The notes below the pieces were generated by a model. It ran no database searches. It saw only the letters and a program-made list of their open reading frames with translations, and was not told the origin of the DNA. DNA of 64,000 nucleotides. Origin: Tretioscincus oriximinensis. Taxonomy: Eukaryota > Chordata > Lepidosauria > Squamata > Gymnophthalmidae. This document shows, in pieces, positions 10,861 through 23,639 of this stretch (positions are counted from its first letter, which is position 1; the number at the start of each line of letters is the position of its first letter). The translations under genes and the position numbers were made by a program. The stretch spans positions 1,697,574 through 1,761,573 of the forward strand of contig JAJVDF010000168.1 in NCBI GenBank assembly GCA_022410635.1, given 5' to 3'.

Positions 10861-12626
10861 CTAAAAATAACAAATAATTGACATGATTACAAATCATTTT
10901 GTCACAAAGGCAAGCACAATCTTGCTATCCTTATCTACATGCAAAATAGAATAGATAAAATCATACTGTCCAACATTTGAACAGTTTTAACAGCTATTTC
11001 ACATACACAAAGAGTGACAGGTCAGCTGCTGGAAAAATCAATTGGAGAAGTCTTATTGCATCTATATTCTACTAGCAGATTATCTGTAGTTATCAACAGG
11101 AATATGATGCTCAGCTAAGGGTGCAATTAGACACATTTAATCAAGTGCTGTCTAGATGAATTTGAAGGAGTAAGAACAGAAGTTTCTTTCCTAAATTTTC
11201 CTTATTCTAGACCAGCGACTGGCAATATATTACTTCCTTATTCAAGATTAAATGTCATCAAGGTTCATTCTTTCTTTTAGTAGGATTAGTGAGGAACCAA
11301 CTTAAGCAAAACAGAGGAAAATGTAACCAGTGTTAGCAAGTGACCAATCAGAGATACGGAAAACTAGGTAAGACAAATAGCCAATCAATGGGAGGCACTA
11401 TCAAGGAAGGTGCTGCCACACATTATTTTTATAGGACTTTTTATACATGAAAGCAGGCAAGATTTTTCTTGGTTTATGAGATCTTCTATCTTTCCTTCAG
11501 AAGATACTTTTAAGGGTCATCCCCATTCTCCATAATGGCAGATATCAAAATGACTACCAGAGTTCTTTAAAAAGCTGTGGGGAAAAACCATGGCAACGGG
11601 TCATTATGTTCATTACAACACTATCACGGGTCCCAAAAATCTTTGTCTGGATGCAACCAGTAATTTCCACAGCTAACTGCACCAGCCAGTAGAAAACCCA
11701 GCCAACTAAACAACAAGAATTGTTGGTAACATGATGTGTGTTGTATACCTAGTCCTGCCATGACTGAATCCCATATTGAGAAAAGGACCTTATGGACAAT
11801 TCTTCTCACCATGCTAATTCAGCAGGTTCCAACACCATAATAGTCATTTCTAAGGTCAAAATATGAACTGTGTATCTTCTAATGAGAATACATTTGGTTG
11901 GGAAAGACATAGTCTATGAGTAATGCAAGGCTTGTACGATGTCACTAGTGAGAATCCACACAGGAAGAAGTTCTCTTAGGCAGTTTGGTATCTGTTAGCC
12001 TGCAAACAAATTATTTCCATAGTTGCTTCTGTCAATAAAGTAGGCTGAAAGGATGCACATGTGAGGTGGGTTTTATCCAAATTCAAACCAACTAAAACAT
12101 GCCAGAAACCCAACAGGTTTGCATTATTATTAAATAACTGGTTTGAAAACAATACCCGAAGCCTTCTTTTCCACATGACTTTCTTATCCACCTTTTTTAT
12201 TTTTTAATATATTTGCTGTTGGCTGTAAGGTTATTAGTCTATCTTTTCTATATATGTATATAAAAATCCAGAATTTATGTGCACATATTAAATTCATATT
12301 GTTAAAAGGCCTTTTTTAAAGAGCTGATTCAGGAACTTTGAGCAGACACAGGTTTGTTGCAAAACAGACATAACAACCTGTTGATATTCACAAGGTTTTA
12401 CAGTTGTTGCTCATATATTCTCTTTCTACATTNAAGGCTAAAAGGGTGCCAAACATATGGATTTCCACTTGGCAATGGAGATCAGCAATGTTAAGAAAAG
12501 ATTGTTTTCTGAACTCTGTACAAAGCGGTGGGGGCTTTGGAGGCTACAAGAGGAGGGTAGGCGGCATAAGCTTNCATACACAAATCTAAGTCTAGATGCT
12601 AGTGGAACAATGCAGGGGTGGAATAT

Positions 12627-12775
12627 GGTTGCATCCCCACATCACTTATTTATTCTGCTATAACTGGATCTTCCACAATAAAGCACTGTGGTGACGGATT
12701 TATTCCTGAATATCCATGTTTTATTGTGGAATATCCAGTTATAGTGGAATAAATAAGTGACATGGAGATGCAACC
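12627..12775. mobile_element. Palindromic MITE, 149 bp
   Basis: Arms of about 60 bases start GGTTGCATC and contain CACTTATTTATT and CTATAACTGGAT. They are inverted around a short centre near 12695-12705. No transposase is present. It is flanked by TAT-rich sequence, so a TA target is possible. Confidence 0.65.
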
Positions 12776-14537
12776 TATATGTAGGAATGTAGGAAATAAC
12801 AACAGTCATGTAAATGTGGTTGAGGGGATCAACCAAGTCAAGTACAGTTAAAGTATAGAGGTTAATCTTTTTAAGGGAAGGGAAGTGCCTGGAGGAAAGA
12901 GATTCAAATAGGCAAAGTGCATCAATAAAATATATGCAGAAAAGTGGAAAGCAAATCAGTCCAAGAATGCCCTCAAGATTTGCTCTCCACTTTCTGCATA
13001 TATTTGATTTTAGGTAAGATTTGGGCTGCGTCCAGGTAAGACTTGAGCAGCATGCACAAAGCTGTTTTCTACCTCATTCGGAGCACAATCAGGAAGTCTC
13101 AGGCGCACGTGCTAATTGCTTTTCAGCAGTCAGCCTACAATAAACACCATTTATCGTGGAATAAACTATTGCTCAGCTATTATCGGACTGCACTGCAACG
13201 AGATCAGTGAGCGATGTTACGGAACTGGGGCGTTGTTCACGGAATATACACTTTTGGTGTGAATGAACACGCAATAGCTATATTCCGAATTATAGCTTTG
13301 TAGCAGTTTTTAAGTCGTCTTGTGCACGCAGACATATTCAAGGAAGACAAGTGTATCTATAGCTACTAGAAATTGTACTGTTCCTGGGATGGAACAACAG
13401 GAAATATTCCTGAAAAGCCATTTACAGGAAGTCAAATTACACTTTTTGGGTGGGATTATAATTTTGCACATAACTAAATATCTGTATATCTGTATTAATT
13501 ATTTATAATTATGAATTTGTTGGAAAGACAGGCACTTATTTTTTTAAAAGGCAGAGTGAAACACGGGAAGAGGGTACACTGAAAACAGATTACCCAACCA
13601 ATGTGGCCGTTAACTCCAGAAAACAATGTGAATATTGTGTGGACGGTGAAACAGAGCTGGAATGGAACTGGAAACGGAAAAAAATGGTGGAGGGAATTGA
13701 ATTCAATTCGCAATTCTCAAACCCAGCCAGAACCTGTGTTTTTTTTCTCCAAACCCAGTTCAGTAACAGGAAAAGGTGCTTTAAAATTCATTCCACATAA
13801 AGATTTTAAGATTCCCATTATCTTAAGTAACACAAGTGCATCTTTTTCGTTGGCAAATCCCATGATCATAGTCGGAAATCAGTAATCATTCTGGCTACCC
13901 CATTCCTTCCATTTTTCATGCCTATCAATTCCAAGAATCTCTTTCAAGACGCTTATCAAAAAATACTTGATTCAGGCAGATGGAAGAGAAGCTACAGGCT
14001 GCTGCCAGTGAACAAAGGAATCTTGGGCTGCTTTGTTGCTTGTGAAAGCTTGAAATCTAAGTCTTTTCCACAAGACGTCTGATGACATTCTAACTCTTCA
14101 CCCAACTGGCACAAGCCCTCTCAAAGGAGTTCCCAGAGCCAGCTTGACAGAAGTTTATTTAAGGATTTATTATGTTATATAAATGGGTAAATCAAACAGA
14201 TGCTTTTATTGTGAACTTAAGAGTAAGTGGTGAGAGGCTGTGACAGGGAAAACCTCTTTCCCTAAGGGGTTCTCCAGCTTAGCAAATGAAAACACAGACA
14301 CTCTGCCTCTGGTACGGCAGAGTTGCCACAACGCAACAATGACAACAGGGCTGGAAATGCTAGACAACTAGGCAAAGACACGGGGACTGGGATGCTGTAG
14401 AAGACAAGGATGGGAAAGGATTTATCTGGATGTAGATTCTCTTGCCCAGGAATGGCCAGACGATGTTGTACCTTGGCACCCTTTGCGCACTCACCTTAAT
14501 AATTTTGGACCTCTTGTTTTGGAATGGCTATAGTAGG

Positions 14538-14709
14538 AGCTAGCTAGACTAACTAGAGAAAAGTGGGTGGCATAAGCTTTCACAAAAAGTCTACTTCTTC
14601 AGGAGTATCTACGAAAGCTTATGCCACCCACTTTTCTCTAGTTAGTCTCAAAGTGCTACTAGGTCCTTTGCTGGACTTTCTCCAGACTAACATGGTTATT
14701 TCTCTGAAA
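14538..14709 (+). mobile_element. Penelope-like foldback element, shorter copy
   Basis: Inverted arms contain AGAAAAGTGGGTGGCATAAG and its complement, followed by the constant tail AGACTAACATGGTTATTTCTC-TGAAA. It is flanked by TATAGTAGG at 14529-14537 and 14710-14718. The left arm is shorter than the right, so the foldback point differs from the other copies. Confidence 0.7.
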
Positions 14710-15089
14710 TATAGTAGGCAGTGTTTACATTTAGAGATTGGTCAATATAAGAACTGTACCAAGGAGAGCCGGAATGTGGACACACAACCCCTCTTCCTAG
14801 TGTCTTTTGTAGACACTGGTACATTCCATTCATACCTGGTCTATAATGCAGATGTACTACTGCTTGTTGCAGAATAGACAATGATGTGGTTATAATACCA
14901 ATTAACACAGGCCATCACCATTCCAGACTTAGAGTCAATGTTATCTGGACCTTATCTACTAGCTTCGTGCGGATAATATGGACAACAGGAGCCTGTATTT
15001 TGGATTATTAGGTAAGTGCAGAAAGGTCCAGTGGTTGTCCAGATGTGGCTGTACTACAATATCCACGATTCCTTGACTGACAATCTAAA

Positions 15090-15735
15090 AACAAGAGAAG
15101 CCATTCTGAATCAAGTCAGAGATCATCTAGTCAAGCATTCTGTTTCACACAGTGGCCAACCAATTCTAACCTAAAAGGAGAAACTGAGCCATAGGGAAGC
15201 TACAAGCATCAACAGCTACTAGAATGAATGTCTAGATATTGCCTCTAGGTTGAGGAGGTAGACAGGATTCCTCTAAATGTTATTTGTAGGGTGTCAAGAG
15301 AGGTTGAAGGTCTCGCCTTTGACTTGTATACTGTGGGAGATTAAGAAATGGTCTTTCAATTCAGCCATGGAGAGAGGTAGGCGCCCTCTATTGGCTTTGC
15401 CTTCAGCCAACTCAGCCGTTCAAAAGCAAGAAAATGCAATTAGATACACAGGGACCAACTCAGCCGTTCAAAAGCAAGAAAATGCAATTAGATACACAGG
15501 GACCATCACAGCATGGTGGGGGAGATAGAACGTAAGCCTTCATGTGAAAAAATAGCTTGTAAGTCTCTTTGAGTCTCTTTGGGTGAAAAAAGTGGGGTGT
15601 AAAAACACAGTTCTTCTTCTAGTTGAGATGTTAAGAAGAAATTGGAGACTATTGTGATATAGAATGCTGGANTAGATGGGCTTTGGCTGGATTTATCAGA
15701 GCTCCTCTCATGCTCTCTTATGAGCTGTCATTCAA
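15090..15735. repeat. Mosaic of old CR1 and SINE family B pieces
   Basis: CR1 remnants of both orientations (15090-15170, 15207-15300, 15640-15735) surround a plus-orientation SINE B (about 15395-15625). The SINE holds a 48-base direct duplication (15407-15454 and 15455-15502). Confidence 0.55.
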
Positions 15736-16539
15736 CCACATCTGATGCCACCAGGATCGGTCATCTTGCAGAGATGAACTGTGCAGGATTTGAGAACCTA
15801 ATAAGACCCCACAGTATAGGACTGCCATAAAATTTGGCCATCATGAAGAAAGCTAAAAATGTTCCTGTGTTCCCTTCNAAAGAATATGACTGTGATGGGT
15901 ATGCATTTTCTCTCAAGCCCTAGTTGTTGGAATCTCAGCTGTAGCTTTGCCATGGCTAAGCGATTCAAAGCTGGACACTCTCTTTCTGACTTATCCACTG
16001 CCACTAGTCTATCTACCCAGTCCAAGTGTAGGAGGAGTATCCAGGGAAACATGCAAGAACTTTGAAAGCTAACTTTAAAGGAAAAACATACGNCACGAAT
16101 CCAGGAATGCTAATTTCAGTGCCACAGGAAATCAAAGCTAGGAGGTCTTCCAGTCAATGAACTGTCCTTTCTTTAGCAAGAGAAAGTTCAAGTAGGGCAA
16201 AGAAAAAGGACATAAAGGAAGGGAAGGGCGGTGGCAATGCATTGCTAGCTTATTTGCAGGATGGATGTGGTTTTGCTGTAGGCCAGCACTGGTGAAGTGC
16301 CCAGTTCTCTCACAAAAATGAACTAATCCTCAAGTCCATTTTTTCAAAACAGCAGAAGCTGGATGTATCCCATTATGATACAACTATTATTAAGTTATCT
16401 ACGTGCCTAATTCAGAGGTTTTGTCTGACAGGACAAAAAAAAAAAAGAAAAAACAGTATTATTCTCCATGCCATGGCTGCCTCCACACATTTTGTAGGTA
16501 CAGTGGGCTATAACCAATCCCCTTCCCATCTACATGGGA

Positions 16540-16607
16540 AGCTCTCCATAGTACCATGCAACAATGTAGGTAGATACCGACATTGTTGCATGGTGCTGTG
16601 GAGAGCT
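16540..16607. other. Long hairpin with 28-bp stem
   Basis: The arms 16540-16567 and 16580-16607 pair over their whole length. On the plus-strand transcript the only non-Watson-Crick pairs are two U-G wobbles. The loop is 12 bases. It could be the core of a MITE or a miRNA-like precursor; the sequence alone does not decide. Confidence 0.7.
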
Positions 16608-17504
16608 ACTCATGAGGAGCAAACCAGGTGACAACTGGGCCGTTCTGTTGGCACTCACTTGGGTCCTGGCAGCCGCTACGTGTGAGCTCCCTGATTGATG
16701 GCTGGGTGCCTGGTCTCATGCAACTTTGTGCGCCTCCTCACAACGGGGACGTCCTCCATGCTACTCGCCGCTCACCACGATTTGCGTATGTGCATAGAGG
16801 ACTCCACTGCAGAATCGCACTTTCTCAGGGATCAGCNTTTGTGGAGCTTTGATGCTTTGCAGCGAACTGATCACTGGCAAGGCATAATCCCATGTGGCGG
16901 AGCTGGCTCCATGGTGCTCCCATACAGATAAGAAACTGCCATGTGGAATCAGCCTATATTGTGACTGCCACACATATCAAAAGCTATTCCAGAACAAGGC
17001 TGTTCAAGGGAAAAAAGAACTCTGGACCTGTCCACCACCCACCCCCAGGAATAACTGATACAGCTTACTTTGTCTGTGGCCTACTCCTGGATTTAGCTTC
17101 GGGAAAATGCCCACCCTTGGATTAAAAATACTGTTGTAATTTTGGGTATTTCCAGCCCTGTTGATGAGTTCACACTTCAGACTTTTTCATCATCAGGAGG
17201 AAGCACTGGACATGGTAATAAGGCACTGACCTTATTCTGCAATCTAAAGCAGTATCTAACAAGACCCCACATTTTCCTTTCATTATCTTAAGATAGGAAA
17301 GAGTGTTGGGACAGACTTTGGCTAAGTAACAATCTCCAGTCCCCATCTATCATTTTAACNTTTCAGTGCAATGTTAAGTGCAATTGCTCTAAATGCAATT
17401 AAAAAAACTCCAAGAAACCACTTTTAACCCTACCAAGCAGTTATGTGTATGGAGTAAATCCACGTAGGTTGCTATTCTTGTTTGTCTCCTTTACTACAAT
17501 GTTT

Positions 17505-17565
17505 TGGCGCCCAATGTGGNGCTCGACTCCATGACCCTGAGATTAAGAGCATGATAAACAGCATG
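17505..17565 (-). repeat. Degraded tRNA-Lys-like 3' half
   Basis: The minus strand reads CATGCTCTTAATCTCAGGGT, then a degraded T-arm, then TGGGCGCCA. This resembles the anticodon arm (CTT) to acceptor end of tRNA-Lys, including a 3' CCA that genomic tRNA genes do not encode. It is probably a retroposed tRNA or SINE remnant. The 5' half is not recognisable. Confidence 0.45.
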
Positions 17566-18571
17566 CACCGCCATTTCTGTCAACCTAGACATATGATAAT
17601 TTTGGCATTTTTTAATGCTTGAAATTTCATAAGACTTTCCTCTGTTTAACACAGCCGTTCCCTAGAAATTGCATTCTGCACATGCACAGTATGGCTNTGT
17701 AGAATGTGGGAGGTGCACAATTAATGTATCAGATTGCAGGTCTCCACATGTGCAGTTTCAGGGTCACAGGCACATTGCAAAACACAATATCCAGGGTCGC
17801 GAACCACAGGTTTGTACCACTGGTTTAACATGATGAATTGTATTTTCTTGAAAATAAATAAAAAATCTCCCAGCATCCTTTTTGGTAGTCCAGCTTCTCA
17901 GTGAGGGAGCCTTAATCCTACCAATAGAAATCAATTTCCTGTAACAACTATTGTCATTGAAAGTATCATGAGAATTTCTGTGCAATCGTGAGATGGCCCA
18001 GGCAGGGCTTTTAAGACTCTAATATTTTTAGAGTTCTTTAAAGAGCCATGGTGCTATGGGCAACCATGCATGTGGCATATAAAGCAATTATGATGATACC
18101 ATGAATCTTAAGGAAAGTGAAAAGATTCTGTATGAAGGAGTCTGCACCTAAAGTGATCAAAGCTATACTTTTGTGACAGATTTAGGTTGTGTGACTCAAA
18201 AAAACATCACAGAGATAGTTGTGGGTGGCTATAGTGTTCTCATCCATTTCTAATCTACCTTTTCTAATATAGAGTTTTTATGAGGGGGAAGCAGAAGATG
18301 GACATGTGGCCTGGATGTATTTCCAAACTCATTATCAAAAGAAATTAGCTTAAGGCTACAGGGTTTCATACTGTAACGTTAGTTGCATGATGAAGAAGCT
18401 ACCCAATGTGGTGACAAACCTTCAGAAACCTCCGTTGTCCCAGAATATCCTGAAAGAATCGGCTACAGGATATTCCTTCACAACGCAGCTTTCTTCCAAG
18501 TGGATTACTGCATGTTCGCCCTCATTGGGAAGCAGCCTAAATATTCAGTCTGAACAAAGGTCTTTTATTAC

Positions 18572-18729
18572 CTGGTAACAAAGACAGCAGCATCCACTGG
18601 AGGGGTGTCATCTCGTGCTCCAGGAACTTGGTTGTTTCCAAGGTATTTTGCCCCACCAAACTCTTCATTTTGCCAATGGCAAAAGCTTTCCAGAGATCTC
18701 TCTCCGTGATGTCCAATGGTCAACTTAAC
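18572..18729 (-). CDS. ADAMTS17: ADAMTS17 exon 6: metalloprotease domain
   Basis: This exon of 158 bases encodes 52 codons plus two bases (AG) of a split arginine codon. The acceptor is CCCCAAG and the donor CCAG/GTAATA. The protein reads [20 protein letters not shown], then [17 protein letters not shown], then DAAVFVTR. The block [17 protein letters not shown] is what separates ADAMTS17 from its closest paralogue ADAMTS19, which in my memory carries an unrelated sequence of similar length between SFCKWQ and VDAAILITR. The HHGE and FCHWQ motifs and the xDAAVxxTR strand are family hallmarks of the region before the active site. The open frame continues upstream into intron 5 by chance; that part is not coding. 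Confidence 0.96.
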
Positions 18730-19737
<1,008 letters not shown>

Positions 19738-19821
19738 AGGGCGACTTCGAAGGAGAACAAGCTTTGTCACTCGGATACTGACTTTAACGCCAAGGCTTTG
19801 GTGCTGAAACATGTTGTACAC
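19738..19821 (-). CDS. ADAMTS17: ADAMTS17 exon 5: metalloprotease domain
   Basis: This is an 84-base, 28-residue exon in phase 0 on both sides. It follows a TTTGATCAG acceptor and precedes a GTAAGT donor. The protein reads [16 protein letters not shown] then [12 protein letters not shown]. This is the helix and strand of the catalytic domain that follows the VMNM end of exon 4, and it has exactly the length expected for ADAMTS17. Substitutions relative to my memory of the human protein are conservative. Intron 5, which separates it from exon 6, is only about 1.0 kb and is the shortest in the window. Confidence 0.95.
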
Positions 19822-19988
19822 CTGATCAAAGAAAAGAATATTTAAGAGATCCGAAAGTTGTAATTCAGCTAATAAAAACTAACAATGTCACTTTATATTA
19901 AAACATACACACAAAACATGGAATGCTTCCTTCCTGCCACAAATAAAGTAGTTATTCCTTTAGATAAGTAAAGGAAGTAAAAATTATT

Positions 19989-20650
19989 TACATAAGAACA
20001 TAAGAAGAGCCATACTGGATCAGGCCACAGCCCATCAAGTCCAACATTCTGTGTCACACAGAGGCCCACCAGATGCACCTGGGCAGTCTGAACAAAGGAA
20101 AGCAAAATATGCCCCTGTTCATGACTCCCTGCAAATGGTATTTCAGGAGTCCTGCCTGTGGCTCCATCCCAGAGGCAACATCCAGACATCCATTCTCGTA
20201 TCCATTTATACCCTTGGTGTCCATAAACCTGTTTAGTCNTGTCTTGAAACTATCCAAGCTGTTAGCTACCACTACCTCTTCAGGAAGTAAATTCCACAGG
20301 CCAATGACCCTCTGGGTGAAAAAATACTTTCCTTTGTCTGTTCTCACTTTTCTACCCAACAGTTTTAAGGAGTGCCCTCTGGTCCTAGTGTTGTGTGATA
20401 AAGAAAACATTCTTTCTCTATTCACCCTGTCCATCCCATGCACGATTTTGTACACTTCAATCAGATCACATCTCAAACGAAGAGGCCCAGACATTGCAGC
20501 CTGACTTCGTAAGGGAGGTGCTCCAGACCCTTGATAATTTTTGTTGCCCTTTTNTGCACCTTCTCCAGTTCCAAAATGTCCCTCTTGAGATGTGGTGACC
20601 AGAATTGAACACAGTATTCCAAGTGTAGCCTCACCACAGAGACCTCTGCA
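19989..20650 (-). mobile_element. CR1 LINE, 3' part with reverse-transcriptase C-terminal region
   Basis: The minus strand encodes [18 protein letters not shown], then KVRTDKGKYFFTQRV and GLWNLLPEEVV. This corresponds to the end of the CR1 ORF2 protein. The element starts on the plus strand with ACATAAGAAGAGCCATACTG, the reverse of the (TTCTTATG)n end. It is 5'-truncated and interrupted by an N and by frame changes. Confidence 0.9.
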
Positions 20651-20835
20651 ATACTCAGAGAATTACTGTAGATAGTTTATTAATATTGTTACAAATGGAC
20701 TGAGCAGGGAGAGAACACACAATCTCTTGTGAACATCATATTCCACTGGTTGATTGCTCTTCCTGTCGGAAAGCTGCTTTTTGATATCCGATATGATCTC
20801 CTCCCTTTCAGTTTCATCCCATTGCTCCTAGTCAG

Positions 20836-21055
20836 GAGAGCCATTCTGGTGTAGTGGTCAGTGTTAGACTCCTATCTGGAAGCTATCTGGGTGATCATGG
20901 GCNTAACACAGTTCTTTAGAACTCTCTCAGCCCCACCTATTTCTCAGGATGTCTGTTGTGAAGAATGCAACAAAAGCTATGTGTGCCACCCTCTGGTGAA
21001 AAGGGCATTAGAAATGAAATTTATTATGACTATTATAATTTTGTAATAATTATTA
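20836..21055 (+). repeat. tRNA-derived SINE, family A, internally shortened
   Basis: The head GAGAGCCATTCTGGTGTAGT and the body GAACTCTCTCAGCCCCACC are present. The tail is replaced by AT-rich sequence with TTATTATGAC units. Confidence 0.75.
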
Positions 21056-21959
21056 TTACTATTTCCATGTAACAATGATAATAGGATTGATCCCTGAGCT
21101 CTGTGACACCCCTTAAGGTATTTACAGGCAGCTATCAGGTCTCCTGTCAGTCTTCTCTTTTGAAGACTGAATAATCAGGGTTTGCAACAGCATGTGGTTG
21201 GCAGACTCCTTTTTTGACATATAACCCACAGGGAAAACATGCAACTTCTGAGGGAAATGAACGGCTGAGGCCTGTAATCAACGGGAAGAGTATCGTTTTC
21301 GACTCAATAAGATGAGCTGCAAGGCTGTGGTTTGCCCAGGTCAGTAAACATTAAGAACATTGCAGCTGTCANAAAGCAAAGTGAAATAATAGTGTATTTT
21401 GGCCTTTAGGAAACAGAATGGAAAAAGCTATTTCCTTGTGTTAACCATGGGCTATAACGGAGAAGAGCAGAAATGTGAACACAAAAGAGAACTCAAATGC
21501 ACAAAAACACCAGAGGAAACAACTTTATGAAGGCATGTCCTGATTCCTGACTGTACATGTCAAATGATATAGTTCATCTCTCCAACTGATACTTAGTTTG
21601 ACCTGGAAATGTGTTCATAATTATAATTCCTTGCTTGCTCAGCTGACCAGCTCTAGCATAGTACAATAATTTAGGGGGTAGGGGGGCATTTGATTATGGA
21701 ACTGTTCACTTCCTGTGCTAAATTTGAATTTGCTTGATTCAGATTAGCTAGGCAAAATTGGGACCTAATGTGCAGATTTGACATATATCACTTTTGTGGT
21801 GATTCAGATCTTCTCTGTGTATGAACTCCTTAATCTAGAACAGGTAGAATTGTTATGGGTGTAGAACTGATCAATAAGGTCTTAGCCCTATTCCACATTA
21901 GAAGGTTCTTATATACAGATCTAATCTTCATTACTATTAGTGCTATGCAAATTATGTGG

Positions 21960-22150
21960 GCTTATGTTGGTCTGGGATGAAGCAACAGGCAATATTCCTG
22001 AAATATCATTTGGAGACAGTCGAGAACAGGTGAAGATTTTGCCCAGGTGCAATTGATGGGCCATTGTGTGATATAAAATGCTGGACTAGATGGGTTTTGG
22101 CCCAATTCAGCAAGGCTCTTCTCATGTTCTTATTCCTTATGTTCTTATAA
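21960..22150 (+). mobile_element. CR1 LINE 3' end, old
   Basis: The GATGAAGCAACAGGCAATAT block runs to GGCTCTTCTCATGTTCTTAT, followed by TCCTTATGTTCTTATAA. This preserves the 8-base terminal repeat. Confidence 0.75.
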
Positions 22151-22984
22151 CTACTGAACTCCTTAAATTGAATTATTAGCCATGTACAAAAAGACCCTTT
22201 GATTCATCTGAAGTTAGAGGGCTGGGTTTCTGGATTCTAAAAGTCTCTAGGATCTGCACACAGTACAAATATATATGGTGTATTTTAAAATTAAAAACTG
22301 GCAATCTTGAATGGAACCACTTGCGTTGCTGATTTCTGGTCTGCTGCCTGCTCTCATTGCATACAGTTAAGAACAAAAATTTTGGCCTCCCATTAGTAAT
22401 CAGTAATTACCTTATATTTTTAGAACTAGAACCCAGTTAGCAATTAGTCGGTCATCTTTCACTGCTTAAGCCCACCCAATAACAGCTGATCTATAATTTG
22501 AGTGGCTTTCTAGAATTCTTTGGATAAAAAGAACGTGCAAAACATGACATGATCTGCAGAACAGTGGGACTAAATACAACTTCCCCAGTTGGCAATCTAC
22601 TTACTTGGTAGACCTAAATAATTATTTTTCAAAATAGATGAATACTTTCTTTGGGTTTTTAAAATGAACTTGCCACTATTTTGGGAAAGACCACAGGCTG
22701 ACTTCTGTGACTGTAAAAGTATATTCTTAGACCTCTTTGCTGAACCATGTGATTAATTCAAGAGCCTCTTCAAACAGCAAGCTGCAATGTCAAAATTAGT
22801 GATCTGAATCAAGAAAATATAGTAAAGTTTGTATCTGCATCCTTCTGGGAAAATGATAGGTGGTTTTTTTCCTTTTTTCTTTTTTTAAAAAAAGCATTTT
22901 GCAGTTTCTTCTTGGATTTTAAAGTGTGAACTTTTCTTCAATTGTTGAGGCTTCTCAGAAAAAGAAAGAAAATCTCGGTGGTTG

Positions 22985-23225
22985 CCCCCAGTCTTTGGAA
23001 TAATCTCCCCCTCGAGGTGCGTCTGTCATCAACATTGTATCGTTTTAGATCTGTGAAGACGCACCTCTTTTACCTGGCCTTTGGTTGAGGAAATGTCATC
23101 TCTGTCCCAACTTTTAGATATTGTTTTATACTGTTTTAATTTTGTATTGATGTTTTACTGTTGGCCGCCCTGAGACCTTCGGGTATAGGGCAGGGTATAA
23201 ATAAATAAATAAATAAATAATTGCA
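22985..23225 (+). mobile_element. L2-like LINE 3' end
   Basis: CCCCCTCGAGGTGCGTCTGT is followed by GACGCACCTCTTTTACCTGG and the tail GCCGCCCTGAGACCTTCGGG. It ends in ATAAATAAATAAAT. It matches the copies at 53110-53420 and, reversed, at 32045-33050, 42083-42240 and 45385-45800. Confidence 0.85.
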
Positions 23226-23244
23226 TTGATGAAAATACACACAG

Positions 23245-23365
23245 AGTGAATTTGCACTACATCTGGGCTATATCTTACAACAGGGCAGGCCACCCACATG
23301 CTAGTGTAGGCTATGGCTGGCCCCATTCAGATGTGGATGGTAGGTTCCTATTCCAAGGTATAACC
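23245..23365. repeat. Short palindromic interspersed repeat (GTGTAGGCTATG family)
   Basis: The core ACATGCTAGTGTAGGCTATG is followed by a GGCCCCATTC centre. Relatives are at 35125-35285, 44275-44445, 52145-52275 and 60495-60620. Confidence 0.6.
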
Positions 23366-23639
23366 CAAAATAAGGTTAACTACAAATTCATCCTTGGGCC
23401 TATATCCAGATAACTTTTGGAGGAGTGATGGTAGCGTCACTTTGGTATAATAGCAGCAAACGTTTTGTGCACCAGATTTTGACAAAAGGGGCACCTGTAT
23501 ATATAATAAAAGGATTGAGGAAGAGTTCAATATTCCGAGATGTAACAACCAATGACAGGACTTTGACGGCCTCCAATGACCAAAGTCTTGGGTTGGAATC
23601 TGGTTAGAAGATTTGGAGGCAATATAACCATTAACAACC

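Larger units (their letters stand above)
10861..18571 (-). other. ADAMTS17 intron 6
   Basis: This is a 7.7-kb intron that interrupts an arginine codon. It includes a palindromic MITE (12627-12775), a Penelope-like foldback (14538-14709), old CR1 and SINE pieces (15090-15735), a long hairpin (16540-16607) and a tRNA-Lys-like remnant (17505-17565). I see nothing assignable in 10880-12600, 13930-14520, 16080-16490, 16980-17500 and 17570-18560. Confidence 0.85.

Noticed and set aside
17505..17522. Retroviral tRNA-Lys primer-binding site
   Set aside because: The similarity to tRNA-Lys extends well past 18 bases to the anticodon arm, and no LTR or viral gene flanks it.
20054..20494. 146-residue minus-strand frame as a gene
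   Set aside because: It is the C-terminal end of a CR1 reverse transcriptase protein inside a 5'-truncated LINE.
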